From Symsagittifera roscoffensis (lineage: Eukaryota > Xenacoelomorpha > Acoela > Convolutidae): a DNA stretch of 64,000 nt. The notes below the pieces were generated by a model. The model did no database searches and was not told the DNA's origin. It saw only the letters and a list, made by a program, of their open reading frames with translations. This document shows positions 47,701-61,625 of this stretch, in pieces. The stretch's first letter is position 1. Each line of letters starts with the position of its first letter. The stretch spans positions 31,658,369 to 31,722,368 of the forward strand of contig NC_087064.1 of the NCBI RefSeq assembly GCF_963678635.1. Reading direction: 5' to 3'. A program made the translations under genes and the position numbers.

Positions 47701-50700
47701 CGTTTTTTGTTGTAGCATAATTATGTTCTCGTTTGTTGTTTAATCCTGGAAAAATTTTGTTGTTTCAGTCAAAAATGTACATGTCTAAGTCAAAATTTTT
47801 GTTTCAGAAACATCCAGACAAATTTACTAAAAATCTTTTATTAAAAAATTATTGGTGAAAAATGTTCTCATCTAAAATTTTATACTTAAAGTTCACTCGT
47901 GATTGTCTTATTTTTCAATATGATGGTTTAGAAACAAAATTTTTAAATATAAAGTGATGTTTTATTGTAATTTAGATCAGTTTTTTGTAAAAATTCTGGC
48001 AATTCATATAACTGCAAAAACGTTTGCAATTTACCTTTTATCGAAAATTACTCCATTTATTAGTGCATGTGAGGGATCTATAAAAAACAGGAAGGCCGTT
48101 TGCTGTCAAGTAGCACAAAAACTTCCGACCACTGAGTCTGTTGATGTCGAATAAAATGTACAAGAAGTTGTCTTTAAAACCTGTATAAAGCAACTAAAAA
48201 TAAGTTTTTTTTTGCATTTTTTTTCTACTTTCTTGTTACTTGTGTGTTAGTAGAGAACTATCGAAAAATTTAATTGATTTCCATATTCATCATAAAAACC
48301 GAGGTTCTAGTCAGGAGTCCATTTACAACATATTCCAGACAAAATCTTAAAAAGTCTCTTAGTAAGGATAAAAGGATTTGGAAGAGATGAATCAAGTTGA
48401 CGTGAATACAAAAAACTCGATAGGGTAAATGGTTTTTTTTCAAAATTAGCACCTTATTCGACACGAAAAAAAACTAATTTAACGTGTTTTACAAACAAAA
48501 AAAATTCGGTAACAGTGTTCATTCAGTGTGCCGAGTTTGCTCGCGGCTGTTGCGACTTGTTTTGCCAGAGAGATTCACTGTCTTAAGATCCTGCCTGCCC
48601 AGGGTTCTCCGTACATATAGTAAAGTTCTTATAAAGCTTGCTTTAAAAAAATCATTTCTGGGGCCGGCCGCGCCTTGAACCTCATAAACTACCGGATGAA
48701 AAATATGACCATCAAACCATCAAATCTTGAGATTCGTAGAGTTTTTCTTCCGGTTCATTGGTCTTATCTTTCAATATGATCTATAATTTAGAAAAAAAAA
48801 TTTTAAATATAAACTGATGTTTTACTGTAATTTAAATTAGTTTGTTGTAAAAATCCTGGCGATTCATATAACTGCAAAACGTTTGCAATTTACCTTTTAT
48901 CGAAAATTACTCCATTTATTAGTGCATGTGAGGGATCTACAAAAAACAGGAAGGCCATTTGGTTTCAAGTAGCACAGAAACTTCCGACCACTGAGCGCCA
49001 GGTTGTGACTTGTTTTGCCAGAGAGATTCACTGTCTTAAGACCCCTTACAAACCGACCCCGCACTTACTAATCCTATCGGAGGCTAACGGAGCCACCTAT
49101 GCGTCAAAACTTCTGGTCACTTCTAATCGGACCTGTAGAAGTTTCGTGGTTCTAAAAACAGAAAAAAATGAGGGGAGAATCTATACTCTGCGTTTCAGCG
49201 ACATTCAGATTTGAATGCCTACAGAAATTTCTGGATTTTTCAGTCAACAAACAACATTGCAACCATCTTTGATAACGACTTTTTCGCACAAGCAAGTATG
49301 TCGCTCTCAAATCTCAGAGCATAATCGAAGTCCTATGAACATTCTGAACTGTTGGTCCGATGGTTTCAACACAGGATTATTTCACGAGAAGACGTTTAAC
49401 CATTGGAAGCCAAACCAGAATTGGAACGCATTGAGTTTTTTTGTGTCCGCTGATTCGAGTTTCATAATCAATTGAGCAATTTCACCATCCAAGTTTTTTG
49501 GTTTTCGTTTTCTAGAAGGATTTCAATTTCAAGTTCAAACCACCGTTTGAGGGTACCATTATAAATTCTAAAAACTTGTTCGAAGCAAAATCTTTGCTTC
49601 GGGCGTTTTTCGCTCTATTTGCTGAAGCTAAGGAAGCAGTTGAAGCTAGTAGATGATCGGAAGAAACACCTATGCCAGCTTTGGCTGCCGGAAGAATTGC
49701 TATAATTTGTTTTGTTAAATTTCATATGTGTCACCTCGCATGACGAATAATTTAGTATTTTGTTGCAGAGATTCATTTTTTTTTGCGAAAACGGCCTGGT
49801 ACGCAAAAATTGGATTTCTAGCAAGCAAAAATGTTTTTTCAGAAAGCAAAAAACCATAATAGGCATCTGGTTTGTCAAAGACATCCGAGATTTTTTCAAG
49901 ACCTTTGCTTTTTGTCGAGCCATTCTTTACGGCAAATTTCGACGGCTTGAGATCCTAGCATCACAAGTTTTTTTTTGCTTTGCAAAATAATTTTCCAAAT
50001 TTGGGTTTCTCGTGAGGCTTATCATTTTAGTCAGCGACTTCCATGATTGATTTTTTTCTTTTTTTTAAACGAGAAAGTAATTCGGCCATCAACATTTGTT
50101 CAGAAACAAAAAATCAGAAACAAATGATTTGAACAAGAACGACATCAAAAATTTTACTGGAATCAGCTTGTCAAAACAATCATTTATGGAATAAATGCAC
50201 TTGGAGAATTATCTGCGAATGATTTCACTCCAAAAACTTGAAGAAAAAAATTTTGATCGATACAAAGTTTTTATATGAGAATACTAACTTGATGAGTGAA
50301 GAAAGTTACGGGTGCTACAACCCCGGAGGACGCAGACTCGGAAGAGTCAACTTCTACCACTACTACTAAAGCTATAGTTCCCTTTGGCTGAAACAAGAAG
50401 ACTTTAAAAAAACTTGTGTATACAAGAATTTTTCATCCAACTAAAAATGTGAAAACAAAGACACTTAAAACTCTCAGAAAATTAGGAGTAAATTTTGAAA
50501 AAAAAGTTGAATAATGTTTTAATAAAACAGATTACATAGTTTAACTAACAATTGCGATGTTTTGATTATTTAACTTTTGCAATTTGAATTGATGAAGTAT
50601 GAGACGTTTTTAAAGATCTGTGATTATTTTGTACATTGTAATTTAAAATTGTAAAATCTAAGGATTCACAAAAATACTCTATAAGAATTGCTGACTTTAG

Positions 50701-51312
50701 AGAAGAGAAGCCTTCCGGAAAGTAACGATTAATCAGATACAACTCGTTTCATTGTGAATTACCAAGGTGTAAAGGAAGTACCGCAAAGTAGTTCTTCCTT
50801 GTGGTGAATAATTCATCAACGAGTACCGAAAAAGAAAAAAGGTCTAGCATTGAACAGTATATTAACTAAGACTTTCACTTTCTGCTCATTGTACATGTTC
50901 TGAATTGATTTTTGTACCCTCAAATTTCAGTTAAAGTGTAGAAAAGGCTACGAATTAGGAAGGGGCAATCCATCTCCGATTACTATTTGTAATATTCTCA
51001 ACGAAACTACACATAAACTAGAAAAATTCCCTACTGAGGACGACTGACACGTCAGATACCTTTATTTTACCTGTTTTTCAACGCCTTAACCTGCACATTT
51101 GATTTGTTGTCTTTTTGAGGTTAAGCAACCATGATACGACTTTTGGGCTAGCAAATAAGTAATAAGCTTTTTCGTTCAGCTATAATAATCACATAGCTGG
51201 GTCTCGAATCCCCAGAGAACTAAGTTATGGCTAAAAATAGGGCTAAAACTAATGTAAAAGTTATTTTTACCGACAGTCATATATTGGATGTATTAGATAT
51301 TTGATAGAAAAT
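47701..51312 (+). repeat. Duplicated AT-rich block, copy 1
   Basis: Repeated with small changes at about 55250-58330, with a segment of about 450 bases (near 48910-49370) missing from the second copy. It contains TTTCAG strings and short frames but nothing I would call a gene. The 66-residue frame at 47954 recurs at 55498 only because the DNA is duplicated. Confidence 0.65.
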
Positions 51313-54185
51313 CATTATAGAGGTTGGTTTGTTTTTCCTTCATTATGCACTTTCCGGGCGAATATACAATTGTGTTTAGAAAACGCACCTGATGTTTTTT
51401 CGAAACATGATTTGCGAGCGTATCCGCATTGGCAAATCTAAGATTGCAATCAATTATCGCAAGTAAAATTTACAGTTCGGCAAGCTAGTGAATTTTATGC
51501 ACTGAATAATGGATTTTTTTTAGTATTAAGTTGGTTACAATTGATTGCAATTTATACTTATTTTAATCGATTCGATAGTTACTAGTCAAGTCAAGTTTTT
51601 TATGACCATTAGGCAGTGCCCCTTGTGGTCATTTCAAATGTTTTTTTTTCCTATTTCCGTTCGAATTCGTACATATCAATTGCAGTCGCTTTCGAATGTT
51701 TGTCCAGTTTCCACTTGAATTACTAAAATTCAATTTTAAGTGCATTTTTTTGTACAGATTATATACAAACAAAATTCATTGTAATTTTGTTTCAGTTTTT
51801 ATAGAAAAAATTTCGAATTCCAAAAAAACTTTTGTTACGTGTCTTGTTTTGTTGAAATAACCAATCTGTTTTTTTTCTCGTTTTTTGTTCAAAATGGCCG
51901 TTCCCGCATTTATCAGAAATTATCTCGTTCGAATCGAAAATTTGAAATTTAAAAATTCTAGAATATTTTGACACTCCTTTTTATTGCCAGTCTGATGCTA
52001 ACGCTTTTTTTGTTCTTTTTCAAATGCGTCAGCGGGTTCGACTGTGCAAATCCGGGGGAATGACACAGTTCTTATTTAAAGATATGGACCAATAAAAAGG
52101 GTCGGTTTGGACTGACATGAGTTTTTTTTAATTCGTTCAAAAAGAAAATCACATGATGATTTTGTTTTTTTGCGACCACTGAAGGACGCGAAAATCATAA
52201 CACGATTTTCGCTGCTCAAAACAGCAAATAGAGAGGGTCGAGGCAGAAAAAGATCCAAGACCGATTAGAAATAGAATTGGGGACGCTACGAACTGTATTG
52301 ATTGTGCAGCTACAATTGTTATCGAGCAAATACCGCGAACCAGGAAGGCTAAAGGGAGATATAACTACCCTTCCCGATCGTGAAGACGACGCTTCTTCTC
52401 GCAGATTCGAGAAGCCGGAGGGGTCGCGGAAACTGACTGTGAATATTAATTTCAACGACTTTCACCTTTCAGGTATGGCCTGAATTGAAATTATTTCAAA
52501 ACAAATTCAGTTTCAGATTAGAATCTAGGAGTTAAGTGAGCCATGAGCTCACTGTTCTCAAAAATAACTAGTTTAATTTGAGCGCTTCTGCCGATAGCCT
52601 TTAAGTAGTAATAGTTTTGTCAACCCCATGTTATGAGAACAACATTAACACATTGACCTGGCTATGATAGAGATTGTTAAGAGCATGTAAGCCTCTATTC
52701 AGACGCTAGCCAGTCTTTTAGCCAGTTGCTAGCCATTTTAGTTTTACTTACCATTATAGAGGTTGGTTTGTTTTTTCTTCATTATGCACTTTCCGGGCGA
52801 ATATACAATTGTGTTTAGAAAACGCACCTGATTTTTTTTCGAAACATGACTTGCGAGCGTATCCGCATTGGCAAATCTAAAATTGCAATCAATTATCGCA
52901 AGTAAACTTTACAGTTCGGCAAGCTAGTGAATTTTATGCACTGAATAATTGATTTTTTACTACTAATTTGATTACAATTGATTGCAATTTATACTTATTT
53001 TAATCGATTCGATAGTTACTAGTCAAGTCAAGTTTTTTATGACCATTAGGCAGTGCCGCTTGTGGTCATTTCAAATGTTTTTTTTTCCTATTTCCGTTCG
53101 AATTCGTACATGTCAATTCCAGTCGCTTTCGAATGTTTGTCCAGTTTCCACTTGAATTACTAAAAATCAATTTTAAGTGCATTTTTTTTGTACAGATTAT
53201 ATACAAACAAAATTCATTGTAATTTTGTTTCAGTTTTTATAGAAAAAATTTCGAATCCAAAAAAACTTTTGTTACGTGTCTTGTTTTGTTGAAAATAACC
53301 AATCTGATTTTTTTCTCGTTTTTGGTTCAAAATGGCCGTTCCCGCATTTATCAGAAATTATCTCGTTCGAATCGAAAATTTGAAATTTAAAAATTCTAGA
53401 ATATTTTGACACTCCTTTTAATTGCCAGTCTGATGCTAACGCTTTTTTTGTTCTTTTTCAAATGCGTCAGCGGGTTCGACTGTGCCAGTCCGGGGGAATG
53501 ACACAGTTCTTATTTAAAGATATGGACCAATAAAGAAGGGTCGGTTTGGACTGACATAATTTTTTTTTAATTCGTTCAAAAAGAAAATCACATGATGATT
53601 TTGTTTTTTGCGACCACTGAAGGACGCGAAAATCATAACACGATTTTCGCTGCTCAAAACAGCAAATAGAGAGGGTCGAGGCAGAAAAAGATCCAAGACC
53701 GATTGGAAATAGAATTGGGGACGCTACGAACTGTATTGATTGTGCAGCTACAATTGTTATCGAGCAAATACCGCGAACCAGGAAGGCTAAAGGGAGATAT
53801 AACTACCCTTCCCGATCGTGAAGAAGACGCTTCTTCTCGCGGATTCGAGAAGCCGGAGGGGTCGCGGAAACTGACTGTGAACATTAATTTCAACGATTTT
53901 CACCTTTCAGGTATGGCCTGAATTGAAATTATTTCAAAACAAATTCAGTTTCAGATTAGAATCTAGGAGTTAAGTGAGCCATGAGCTCACTATTCTCAAA
54001 AATAACTAGTTCAATTCGAGCGCTTCTGCCGATAGCCTTTAAGTAGTAATAGTTTTGGCAACCCCATGTATGAGAACAACATTAACACCTTGACCTGGCT
54101 ATGATAGAGATTGTTAAGAGCATGTAAGCCTCTATTCAGACGCTAGCCAGTCGTTTAGCCAGTTGCTAGCCACTTTAGTTTTACT
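51313..54185 (+). repeat. Tandem duplication, two units of about 1437 bp
   Basis: CATTATAGAGGTTGGTTTGT opens units at 51313 and 52750. Each unit has an inverted LTR piece (AAAATGGCCGTTCCCGCATT, 51893 and 53330) followed by a direct LTR piece (GTCAGCGGGTTCGACTGTG, 52027 and 53465) through to the GCTAGCCA region. The second unit runs on into longer LTR sequence. Confidence 0.85.
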
Positions 54186-57100
54186 TTCCGTCGGTATGTA
54201 CTTCCGGGCGGTTCTTACCTATGTGTTTTTATGGCTCTGATGCGTGTTAGTCATAAATTCATGACCGGTGAATCCAATAACAGAGGCCTCCGCGCCAAGC
54301 ATATTCTCTAAACAAGGCTCTTAACCAAGAGCAGGAAGGGTGGTTCGGAATACGAGTTCCGGACACCACGATTAAGCTTTTCAACCAAGTTAAGACACGA
54401 AAAAAAAACTAATTTAACGTGTTTTACAAACAAAAAATATTCGGTGACAGTGGTTCAGTGTTCATTCAGTGTGCCGAGTTTGCTCGCGGCTATTGCGACT
54501 TGTTTTGCCAGAGAGATTCACTGTCTTAAGATCCTGCCTGCCCAGGGTTCTCCGTACATATAGTAAAGTTCTTATAAAGCTTGCTTTAAAAAAATCATTT
54601 CTGGGGCCAGCCGCGCCTTGAACCTCATAAGCTACCGGATGAAAAATATGACCATCAAACCATCAAATGCCGATAGCCTTTAAGTAGTAATAGTTTTGTC
54701 AACCCCATGTATGAGAACAACATTAACACCTTGACCTGGCTATGATAGAGATTGTTAAGAGCATGTAAGCCTCTATTCAGACGCTAGCCAGTCGTTTAGC
54801 CAGTTGCTAGCCACTTTAGTTTCACTTTCCGTCGGTATGTACTTCCGGGCGGTTCTTACCCATGTGTTTTTATGGCTCTGATGCGTGTTAGTCATAAATT
54901 CATGACCGGTGAATCCAATAACAGAGGCCTCCGAGCCAAGCATATTCTCTAAACAAGGCTCTTAACCAAGAGCAGGAAGGGTGGTTCGGAATACGAGTTC
55001 CGGACACCACGATTAAGCTTTTCAACCAAGTTAAGACCGAAAATTCACGTAACGTGAAGTGTGGGGGATTGGCCATCCCGTCGTTCCTTAAGCGGCGAAT
55101 GACCAAAAACAATTAAAAATATACAAGAAACTAACCAAAATATTCAAAGTAACCTAAAAAGACCAAAAAAAACATAAACCTAACCACAAAAATTACAAAG
55201 TCAGTAGAGAACATCCCTTCAGACGAGATGCGATCTGACTTTCCCGTTTTTTGTTGTAGCATAATTATGTTCTCGTTTGTTGTTTAATCCTGGAAAAATT
55301 TTGTTGTTTCAGTCAAAAATGTACATGTCTAAGTCAAAATTTTTGTTTCAGAAACATCCAGACAAATTTACTAAAAATCTTTTATTAAAAAATTATTGGT
55401 GAAAAATGTTCTCATCTAAAATTTTATACTTAAAGTTCACTCGTGATTGTCTTATTTTTCAATATGATGGTTTAGAAACAAAATTTTTAAATATAAAGTG
55501 ATGTTTTATTGTAATTTAGATCAGTTTTTTGTAAAAATTCTGGCGATTCATATAACTGCAAAAACGTTTGCAATTTACCTTTTATCGAAAATTACTCCAT
55601 TTTTTAGTGCATGTGAGGGATCTATAAAAAACAGGAAGGCCGTTTGCTGTCAAGTAGCACAAAAACTTCCGACCACTGAGTCTGTTGATGTCGAATAAAA
55701 TGTACAAGAAGTTGTCTTTAAAACCTGTATAAAGCAACTAAAAATAAGTTTTTTTTTTGCTTTTTTTTTCTACTTTCTTGTTACTTGTGTGTTAGTAGAG
55801 AACTATTGAAAAATTTAATTGATTTCCATATGCATCATAAAAACCGAGGATCTAGTCAGGAGTCCATTTTTAACATATTCCAGGCAAAATCCTAATAAGT
55901 CTCTTAGTAAGGATAAAATGATTTGGAAGAGATGAATCGAGTTGACGTGAATACAAAAAAACTCGATAGGGTAAAAGCTTTTTTTTTTTCAAAATTAGCA
56001 CCTTATTCGACACGAAAAAAAAACTAATTTAACGTGTTTTACAAACAAAAAATATTCGGTGACAGTGGTTCAGTGTTCATTCAGTGTGCCGAGTTTGCTC
56101 GCGGCTATTGCGACTTGTTTTGCCAGAGAGATTCACTGTCTTAAGATCCTGCCTGCCCAGGGTTCTCCGTACATATAGTAAAGTTCTTATAAAGCTTGCT
56201 TTAAAAAAATCATTTCTGGGGCCGGCCGCGCCTTGAACCTCATAAACTACCGGATGAAAAATATGACCATCAAACCATCAAATCTTGAGTTTCGTACAGT
56301 TTTTCTTCCGGTTCATTGGTCTTATCTTTCAATATGATCTATAGTTTAGAAAAAAAAAATTTAAATATAAACTGATGTTTTACTGTAATTTAAATTAGTT
56401 TGTTGTAAAAATCCTGGCGATTCATATAACTGCAAAACGTTTGCAATTTACCTTTTATCGAAAATTGGAAGCCAAATCAGAATTGGAACGCATCGATTTT
56501 TTTTACGTCCGCTGATTCGAGTTTCAAACTCAATTGAGCAATTTCGCCATTCAAAATTGGCTATATCCAAGTTTTTTGGTTTTCATTTTCTGGAAGCATT
56601 TCAATTTTAAGTTCAAACGACCGTTTGAAGGTACCATTATAAATTCCAATAACTTGCTGCAAAGCAAAATCTTTGCTTCGGGCGTTTTTCGCTCTAACTG
56701 CTGAAGCTAAGAAAGCGGTTGAAGCTAGTAGATGATCAGAGGAAACACCTATGCCAGCTTTGGCTGCCGGGAGAGTTGCATGTAAAAACTTTTTATTGTT
56801 AAATTTCATATGAATCACCTTGCATAACGAATAATTTAGTATTTTGTTGTAGCGATTCATTTTTTTTTGCGAAAACGACCTGGTACGTAAAAATGGGATT
56901 TCTAGGAACCTATAATGATTTTTCAGAAAGCAAAACCCATAATAGGCATCTGGTTCGCCAAAGACATCCGAGATTTTTTCAAGACCCTTGCTTTTTGTCG
57001 AGCCATTCTTTACGGCAAATTTCGACGGCTCGAGATTCTAGCATCAAACGTGTTTTTATTTTGCTTTGCTTTTTGTTTCTGAAATGTTTTCCAAATTTGG

Positions 57101-58440
57101 GTTTCTCGTGAGGTTTATGAGCTTAGTAAGCAACTTCCTTGGTTGATTTTTTTTTTTTAGACGATAAAGTAATTCGGCCATCATCACTTGTTCAGAAACA
57201 ATAAATCATTTTAACAAAAGATTTGAACAAAAACGACATCAGAAATAATACTGGAATCAGCTTGTCAAAAAATTCATTTATGGAATAAGTGCACTTGGAG
57301 AATTATCTGCAAATAATTTCACTCCAAAAACTGGAAAAAAATTTGATTGAATTGTAGCATTTATATGAGAATACTAACTTGATGAGTGAAGAAAGTGACG
57401 GGTGCTACAACCCCGGAGGACGCAGACTTCTTGTGTATACATGAAACTTACACCCAACTAAAAATGTGAAATCAAAAACGTTTAAAACTCTCAGAAAATT
57501 AGGAATAAATTTTGAAAAAAGTTGAATTATGTTTTAATAAAAAAAATTACATAGTTTAACTAACAATTGCGATGTTTTGATTATTTAACTTTTGCTATTT
57601 GAATTGATGAAGTATAAGACGTTTTTAAAGATCTGTGATCATTTTGTACATAGTAGTTTAAAATTGTAAAATCTGAGGATTCACAAAAATAATCCATAAG
57701 AATTGCTGACCTTAGTGAAGAGAAGCCTTCCGGAAAGTAAAGATTGTTCATATACAACTCGTACTCATCGCAACTTACAAAGGAGCAAAGGAAGTACAGC
57801 AAAGTAGCCCTTCCTTGTGGTGAATAATTCATCAACGAGGACCGAAAAACAAAAAAGGTCTAGCATTGAACCGTATAATAACTAAAACGTTCATTTTCTG
57901 CTCATCGTACATGTTCTGAATTGATTTTTGTACCCTCAAATTTCAGTTAAAGGGGGATATAAAGGGCTAGGAGTTAGGAAAGGGCAATCCATCTCCGATT
58001 ACTATCTGTAATATTCTCAAAGAAACTACACAGAAACTAGAAAAAGTCCCTACTGACGACGACTGACACGTCAGATACCTTTATTGCACCTGTTTTTCAA
58101 CGCCTTAACCTACACATTTGATTTGTTGTCTTTTTAAGGTTAAGTAACCATGATACGACTTTTGGGCTAGCAGCGAAGCAATTAGCTTTTTTGTTCAGCT
58201 ATATTAAGCACATAGCTGGGTCTCGAATCCCCAGACAACTTAGTTATGGCTAAAACAGGGCCATAACTAATGTAATAGTTATTTTTACCGACATTCATAT
58301 AATGGATTTATTAGATATTCGCTAGAAAATCATTATAGAGGTTGGTTTGTTTTTTCTTCATTATGTACTTTCCGGGCGAACGTACAATTGTATTTAGAAG
58401 ACGCACCTGAGTTTTATTCGAAACATGATTTGCGAGCGTA
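54186..58440 (+). repeat. Duplicated block, copy 2, with an internal LTR-spacer repeat
   Basis: It matches 47.2-51.4 kb. Within it, 54665-55060 repeats 54030-54390, and 54395-54664 repeats 56010-56282. So the block was built by more than one duplication. No gene is seen. Confidence 0.75.
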
Positions 58441-58455
58441 TTAACGAAAGACTTC

Positions 58456-58800
58456 GTGACGAGCGGTTTCTTAAGTAAGAGACATCAACATTCAACAAGG
58501 ATGAGTAATTCTGAACAGGAAAAAATCCTCAAGATTGCTAGTCCAAAAGGTATGCTATCCGTTTTTTTGCTTAATTACTGCTTGCTAAAAATGTTTACAT
58601 TTTCTTTGAGAGTATTGATCAATTGTAGATTCCTAAATATTGAACTGAATGATTATTTGGTTTTTAAGCAGATGAATTCTTGTTTTCTATCAACTCGGAT
58701 GAGTAGTTTGATAGAAGTAGAAGACCATACCAGCAGTGCACGGAATAATTGGAAGGGTCAAAAGGACATCAACAACCAACTGTCGACTAGCTCTAAATAA
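58456..58800 (+). CDS. Possible small gene or exon, weak
   Basis: An open frame of 114 codons with no family that I recognise. An alternative reading starts at ATG 58501 (MSNSEQEKILKIASPK) with a nematode-like donor GTATGC at about 58550 and an acceptor TTTTTAAGCAG at about 58671, which would give only a short peptide. It lies just after the end of the 51.3/58.3 kb repeat, in unique sequence. It may be noise. Confidence 0.2.
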   Translation: MTSGFLSKRHQHSTRMSNSEQEKILKIASPKGMLSVFLLNYCLLKMFTFSLRVLINCRFLNIELNDYLVFKQMNSCFLSTRMSSLIEVEDHTSSARNNWKGQKDINNQLSTSSK

Positions 58801-60170
58801 TTTTGTATCACTTTTGGTACATAAAGTATGATTTTAAATCATGAGGGGGTACGACATCTGACTTTTAATCAAGTTGCGAATTTCCTAGTTAGGCAGCCTA
58901 TTTCAGATTTTAAGCGGAACAGCAATAGCTTAGTCTTATTCATACAACTACTTATTTTCATGTTTTTGCTCCTATTCTGTTTCTTAATAAACTTTTGAAC
59001 TGATTTTCTGGTCAAAAAAGTGATAGTTTGAACCTTAGAAGATGACTTTTTTGAGACATCTTCAAATTTCTGGCCGGTAAAATGCACAATTTCTGTGATA
59101 ATTTATGGAACTCAATTTGGTTGAGAAAAAATATTGTAGTCCAGTTTTTGGCAGCTTGTGGGGTTTAAAATACATCTCAAAAAAAAAATTTTTGAAATTT
59201 TTAAGTTATTTCGGTACAATTTATAACTCCAGCAAAGTGGAAGTTTGAAATGTCATATGTTGTAACCCGTTCAACGGCATCACTCTGTGTCTACCAAATT
59301 TTTTTAGCGCTTCCTTAAGATCAAAACTTTGAGAAGGATTCAAAGAAAGTTTCTGCATTAAAATTGAAGAAAAATATAATTTCGAAAAAGTTTTTCGTTT
59401 GTTTTTATGTGGGAAATTGTTATCAAATGTACCGTATTTAATTGTTAGCTCAATATTCTAGTACTTCGGTTAGATACGCGCATAATAACAGTAATTTTGT
59501 TTTTCAATAATGTGGATAGAACATTTTGTGCTCTTTGCACGGCAACTGGTTACATTTTTTTTGTTTCTTTTTGGTGTTCGACGCAAAATCAAATGCAAAA
59601 ATGATGGCCGCAAGGGTTTAAGCGATATACCAGTTGAAAGCTCTTGCAGCCAACATTTAAACCCTGTTAAAATTATCGAAAATTTTTCTCAGTGATTAAG
59701 ATTTTTTTTTTGATGAGAATGGTCGTCATTAAGGTGTATTTGAATTGACCATCGATTGAAATTACATAATAGGTTTTCGTTCAATTTTGCTCATAGCTGA
59801 ACGAACAAAATTACCGCAATGTGTAAGTTTCCATTTTTACACCTATTAAATGGCTCGAAACAATCTGTGCTACTTGTACAACAACTGGCTATCTCTGTTT
59901 GAAAAGTCAATATCATAATTCAAATCCAGTTTTTCCAGTATTGCAATTTTCCACTCAATCATTAAACTGTGTTTAATTCAGTCGCAGAATTAACTTGGAT
60001 AACTAGACATTGTATACTGAAATTATCAAAAAAAAGTTACGAGCCAAACAATCATGCTACCTGCTAAGTAACTAATTGCACTAGCCCCTGTAAAAGAAGT
60101 TGTTCCGACTTTCATAACAAAATTAACGGAATATTTGTGTTCAGTGTGTTTTTTTTCTTCAGCCAAATTT
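58801..60170. other. AT-rich unique sequence, nothing recognised
   Basis: No long frame and no repeat that I could match elsewhere in the window. Confidence 0.4.
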
Positions 60171-60990
60171 CAAATTTTTAACTAGCTAAAATTGACGTTT
60201 TCTTATATCATTGAAAAAGTATTGTTGTTTTGAGCCTAAACTTACAAACATAGTTTAATTGTGATCATTTTCTGTGAAATTAAGGGGGGGGTTAAAAGAT
60301 TGCCATTTTGAGACACTTAAAGCGCAATATATTTCGCGCCATTATCGTGTAAGAGGAGATGTAATCGGTCTTAGAAACCCTTGAAGGAAGCTCATTGCCA
60401 TAATTGATTTATTTGTTACTAGGAGCACATCTATCACTTTGTACTTCAAAAAAAATCTCAATGTAGAAAATCGCTTTTTTTATTCCGTTTAATTTTTTTC
60501 ATGTTAAAACTGCTGCATAGACTTTAAAAGGTAGTTGGAACATTCAGGGCTTCAATCAAATTCCTTCTTCAGACAAATTTTAAATTTTCAACCAGCTAAA
60601 TTTGACGGAATTTTCTGATATCATTGAAAAAGTATTGTTGTCCTGAGTCTAAACTTAAAAACATAATTTACTTGTGATCATTTTCTGTGGAATTAGGGGG
60701 GGGGTTTAAAGATTGCCATTTTGAGACAATTAAAGCGCAATAATTTTCGCGCCATTATCGCGTAAGCGGAGATGAAATCAGTCATAGAAATCGTTCCAAA
60801 CTGCTTGAAGGAAGCTTATTGCCATAATTGATTTGTTACTAGGAGCACATCTATCACTTTGTTCTTCAAAAAAATCTCAATGTAAAAAATCGCTCTTTTT
60901 ATTCCGTTTAATTTTTTTCATGTTAATACTGTACACTAGACCTTAAAAGGTAGTCGGAACATTCAGGGCTTCGATCTTACACGAGCAGTC
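60170..60990. repeat. Tandem pair of about 415 bp with a TIR-like end
   Basis: Both units carry GATTGCCATTTTGAGACA (60299 and 60712), a G run just before it, CGCGCCATTATCG and AGGAGCACATCTATCACTTT. Each ends with GGAACATTCAGGGCTTC (60537 and 60958). That end recurs inverted at about 62466 and 62735. Confidence 0.7.
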
Positions 60991-61370
60991 TTGTTTAGAT
61001 TTGCTAATGCTCAGAAAAACCTTCAACTTAGACATGAGAGAAATTTATCCCATAAACTCTTCAGAAAAGTGTTACAAAACACGTGTTGCAAAGCCTCACG
61101 TGTTACAAAGCCAACCAAAATGACTTTTTACCTCATTTTATCCGTTTAAGTCTCTTAGTACTCTTTGCGAATCCTCTCTTTTTGCTCTTCTCCATCAATT
61201 TTCCCCCTTTTACTGGTGACTGATTTATATGTATCAACAGAACCCTCAGATTTGAGAAGTTCACTGTTGAAGTCGATTGTACCGCTTCTCTGACATTTGC
61301 AACACAAACAAACCCCCATCAGAGTACGCTGTGTAATAATTAGTGAGGTGGCTGTTTACTGTGTCGCGCA

Positions 61371-61625
61371 TCACGTCATTCCATACTCTACTTCTTGACT
61401 GCAGAGTTGCCCGGCAGAGTAAAATTGCCCGGTCTTCAGCGGGCTCACGGTGTTTATATCAATGAAAGACCCGGAATTGCAGATATATGGGGCAAATTTT
61501 ACTGTTTCTTCTCCCCGTTGAAGTGTTCCAGACGATGATAGAGAGAAAGCCAGCAAAAAGCCAGAACATTTTGACCTTGACATTGTAACTTTTTGACTTC
61601 TTTTCAGATTCAAAGATGGTCCCAC
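61371..61625 (-). pseudogene. Possible exon of a secreted protein, weak
   Basis: On the minus strand an 84-codon frame has a Cys-containing body (SFIDINTV, YSAGQLCSQEV) and coding-like composition. A second frame over its first part reads MFWLFAGFLSIIVWN, a fair signal peptide, so a one-base shift near the G run at about 61520 may have split one gene. A donor-like GTGATG follows at the 3' side. I cannot name the family. It could be a decayed exon or chance. Confidence 0.2.

Noticed and set aside
47954-48154. 66-codon frame repeated at 55498-55698
   Set aside because: Identical because of the segmental duplication; short, AT-driven, no coding signature.
49615-49923. Minus-strand frames at 49615-49923 and 56561-56860 sharing LPAAKAGIGVSSDHLLAS-type sequence
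   Set aside because: The two duplicates differ by frame shifts and share only a short common stretch; no family recognised and no support beyond the DNA repeat.
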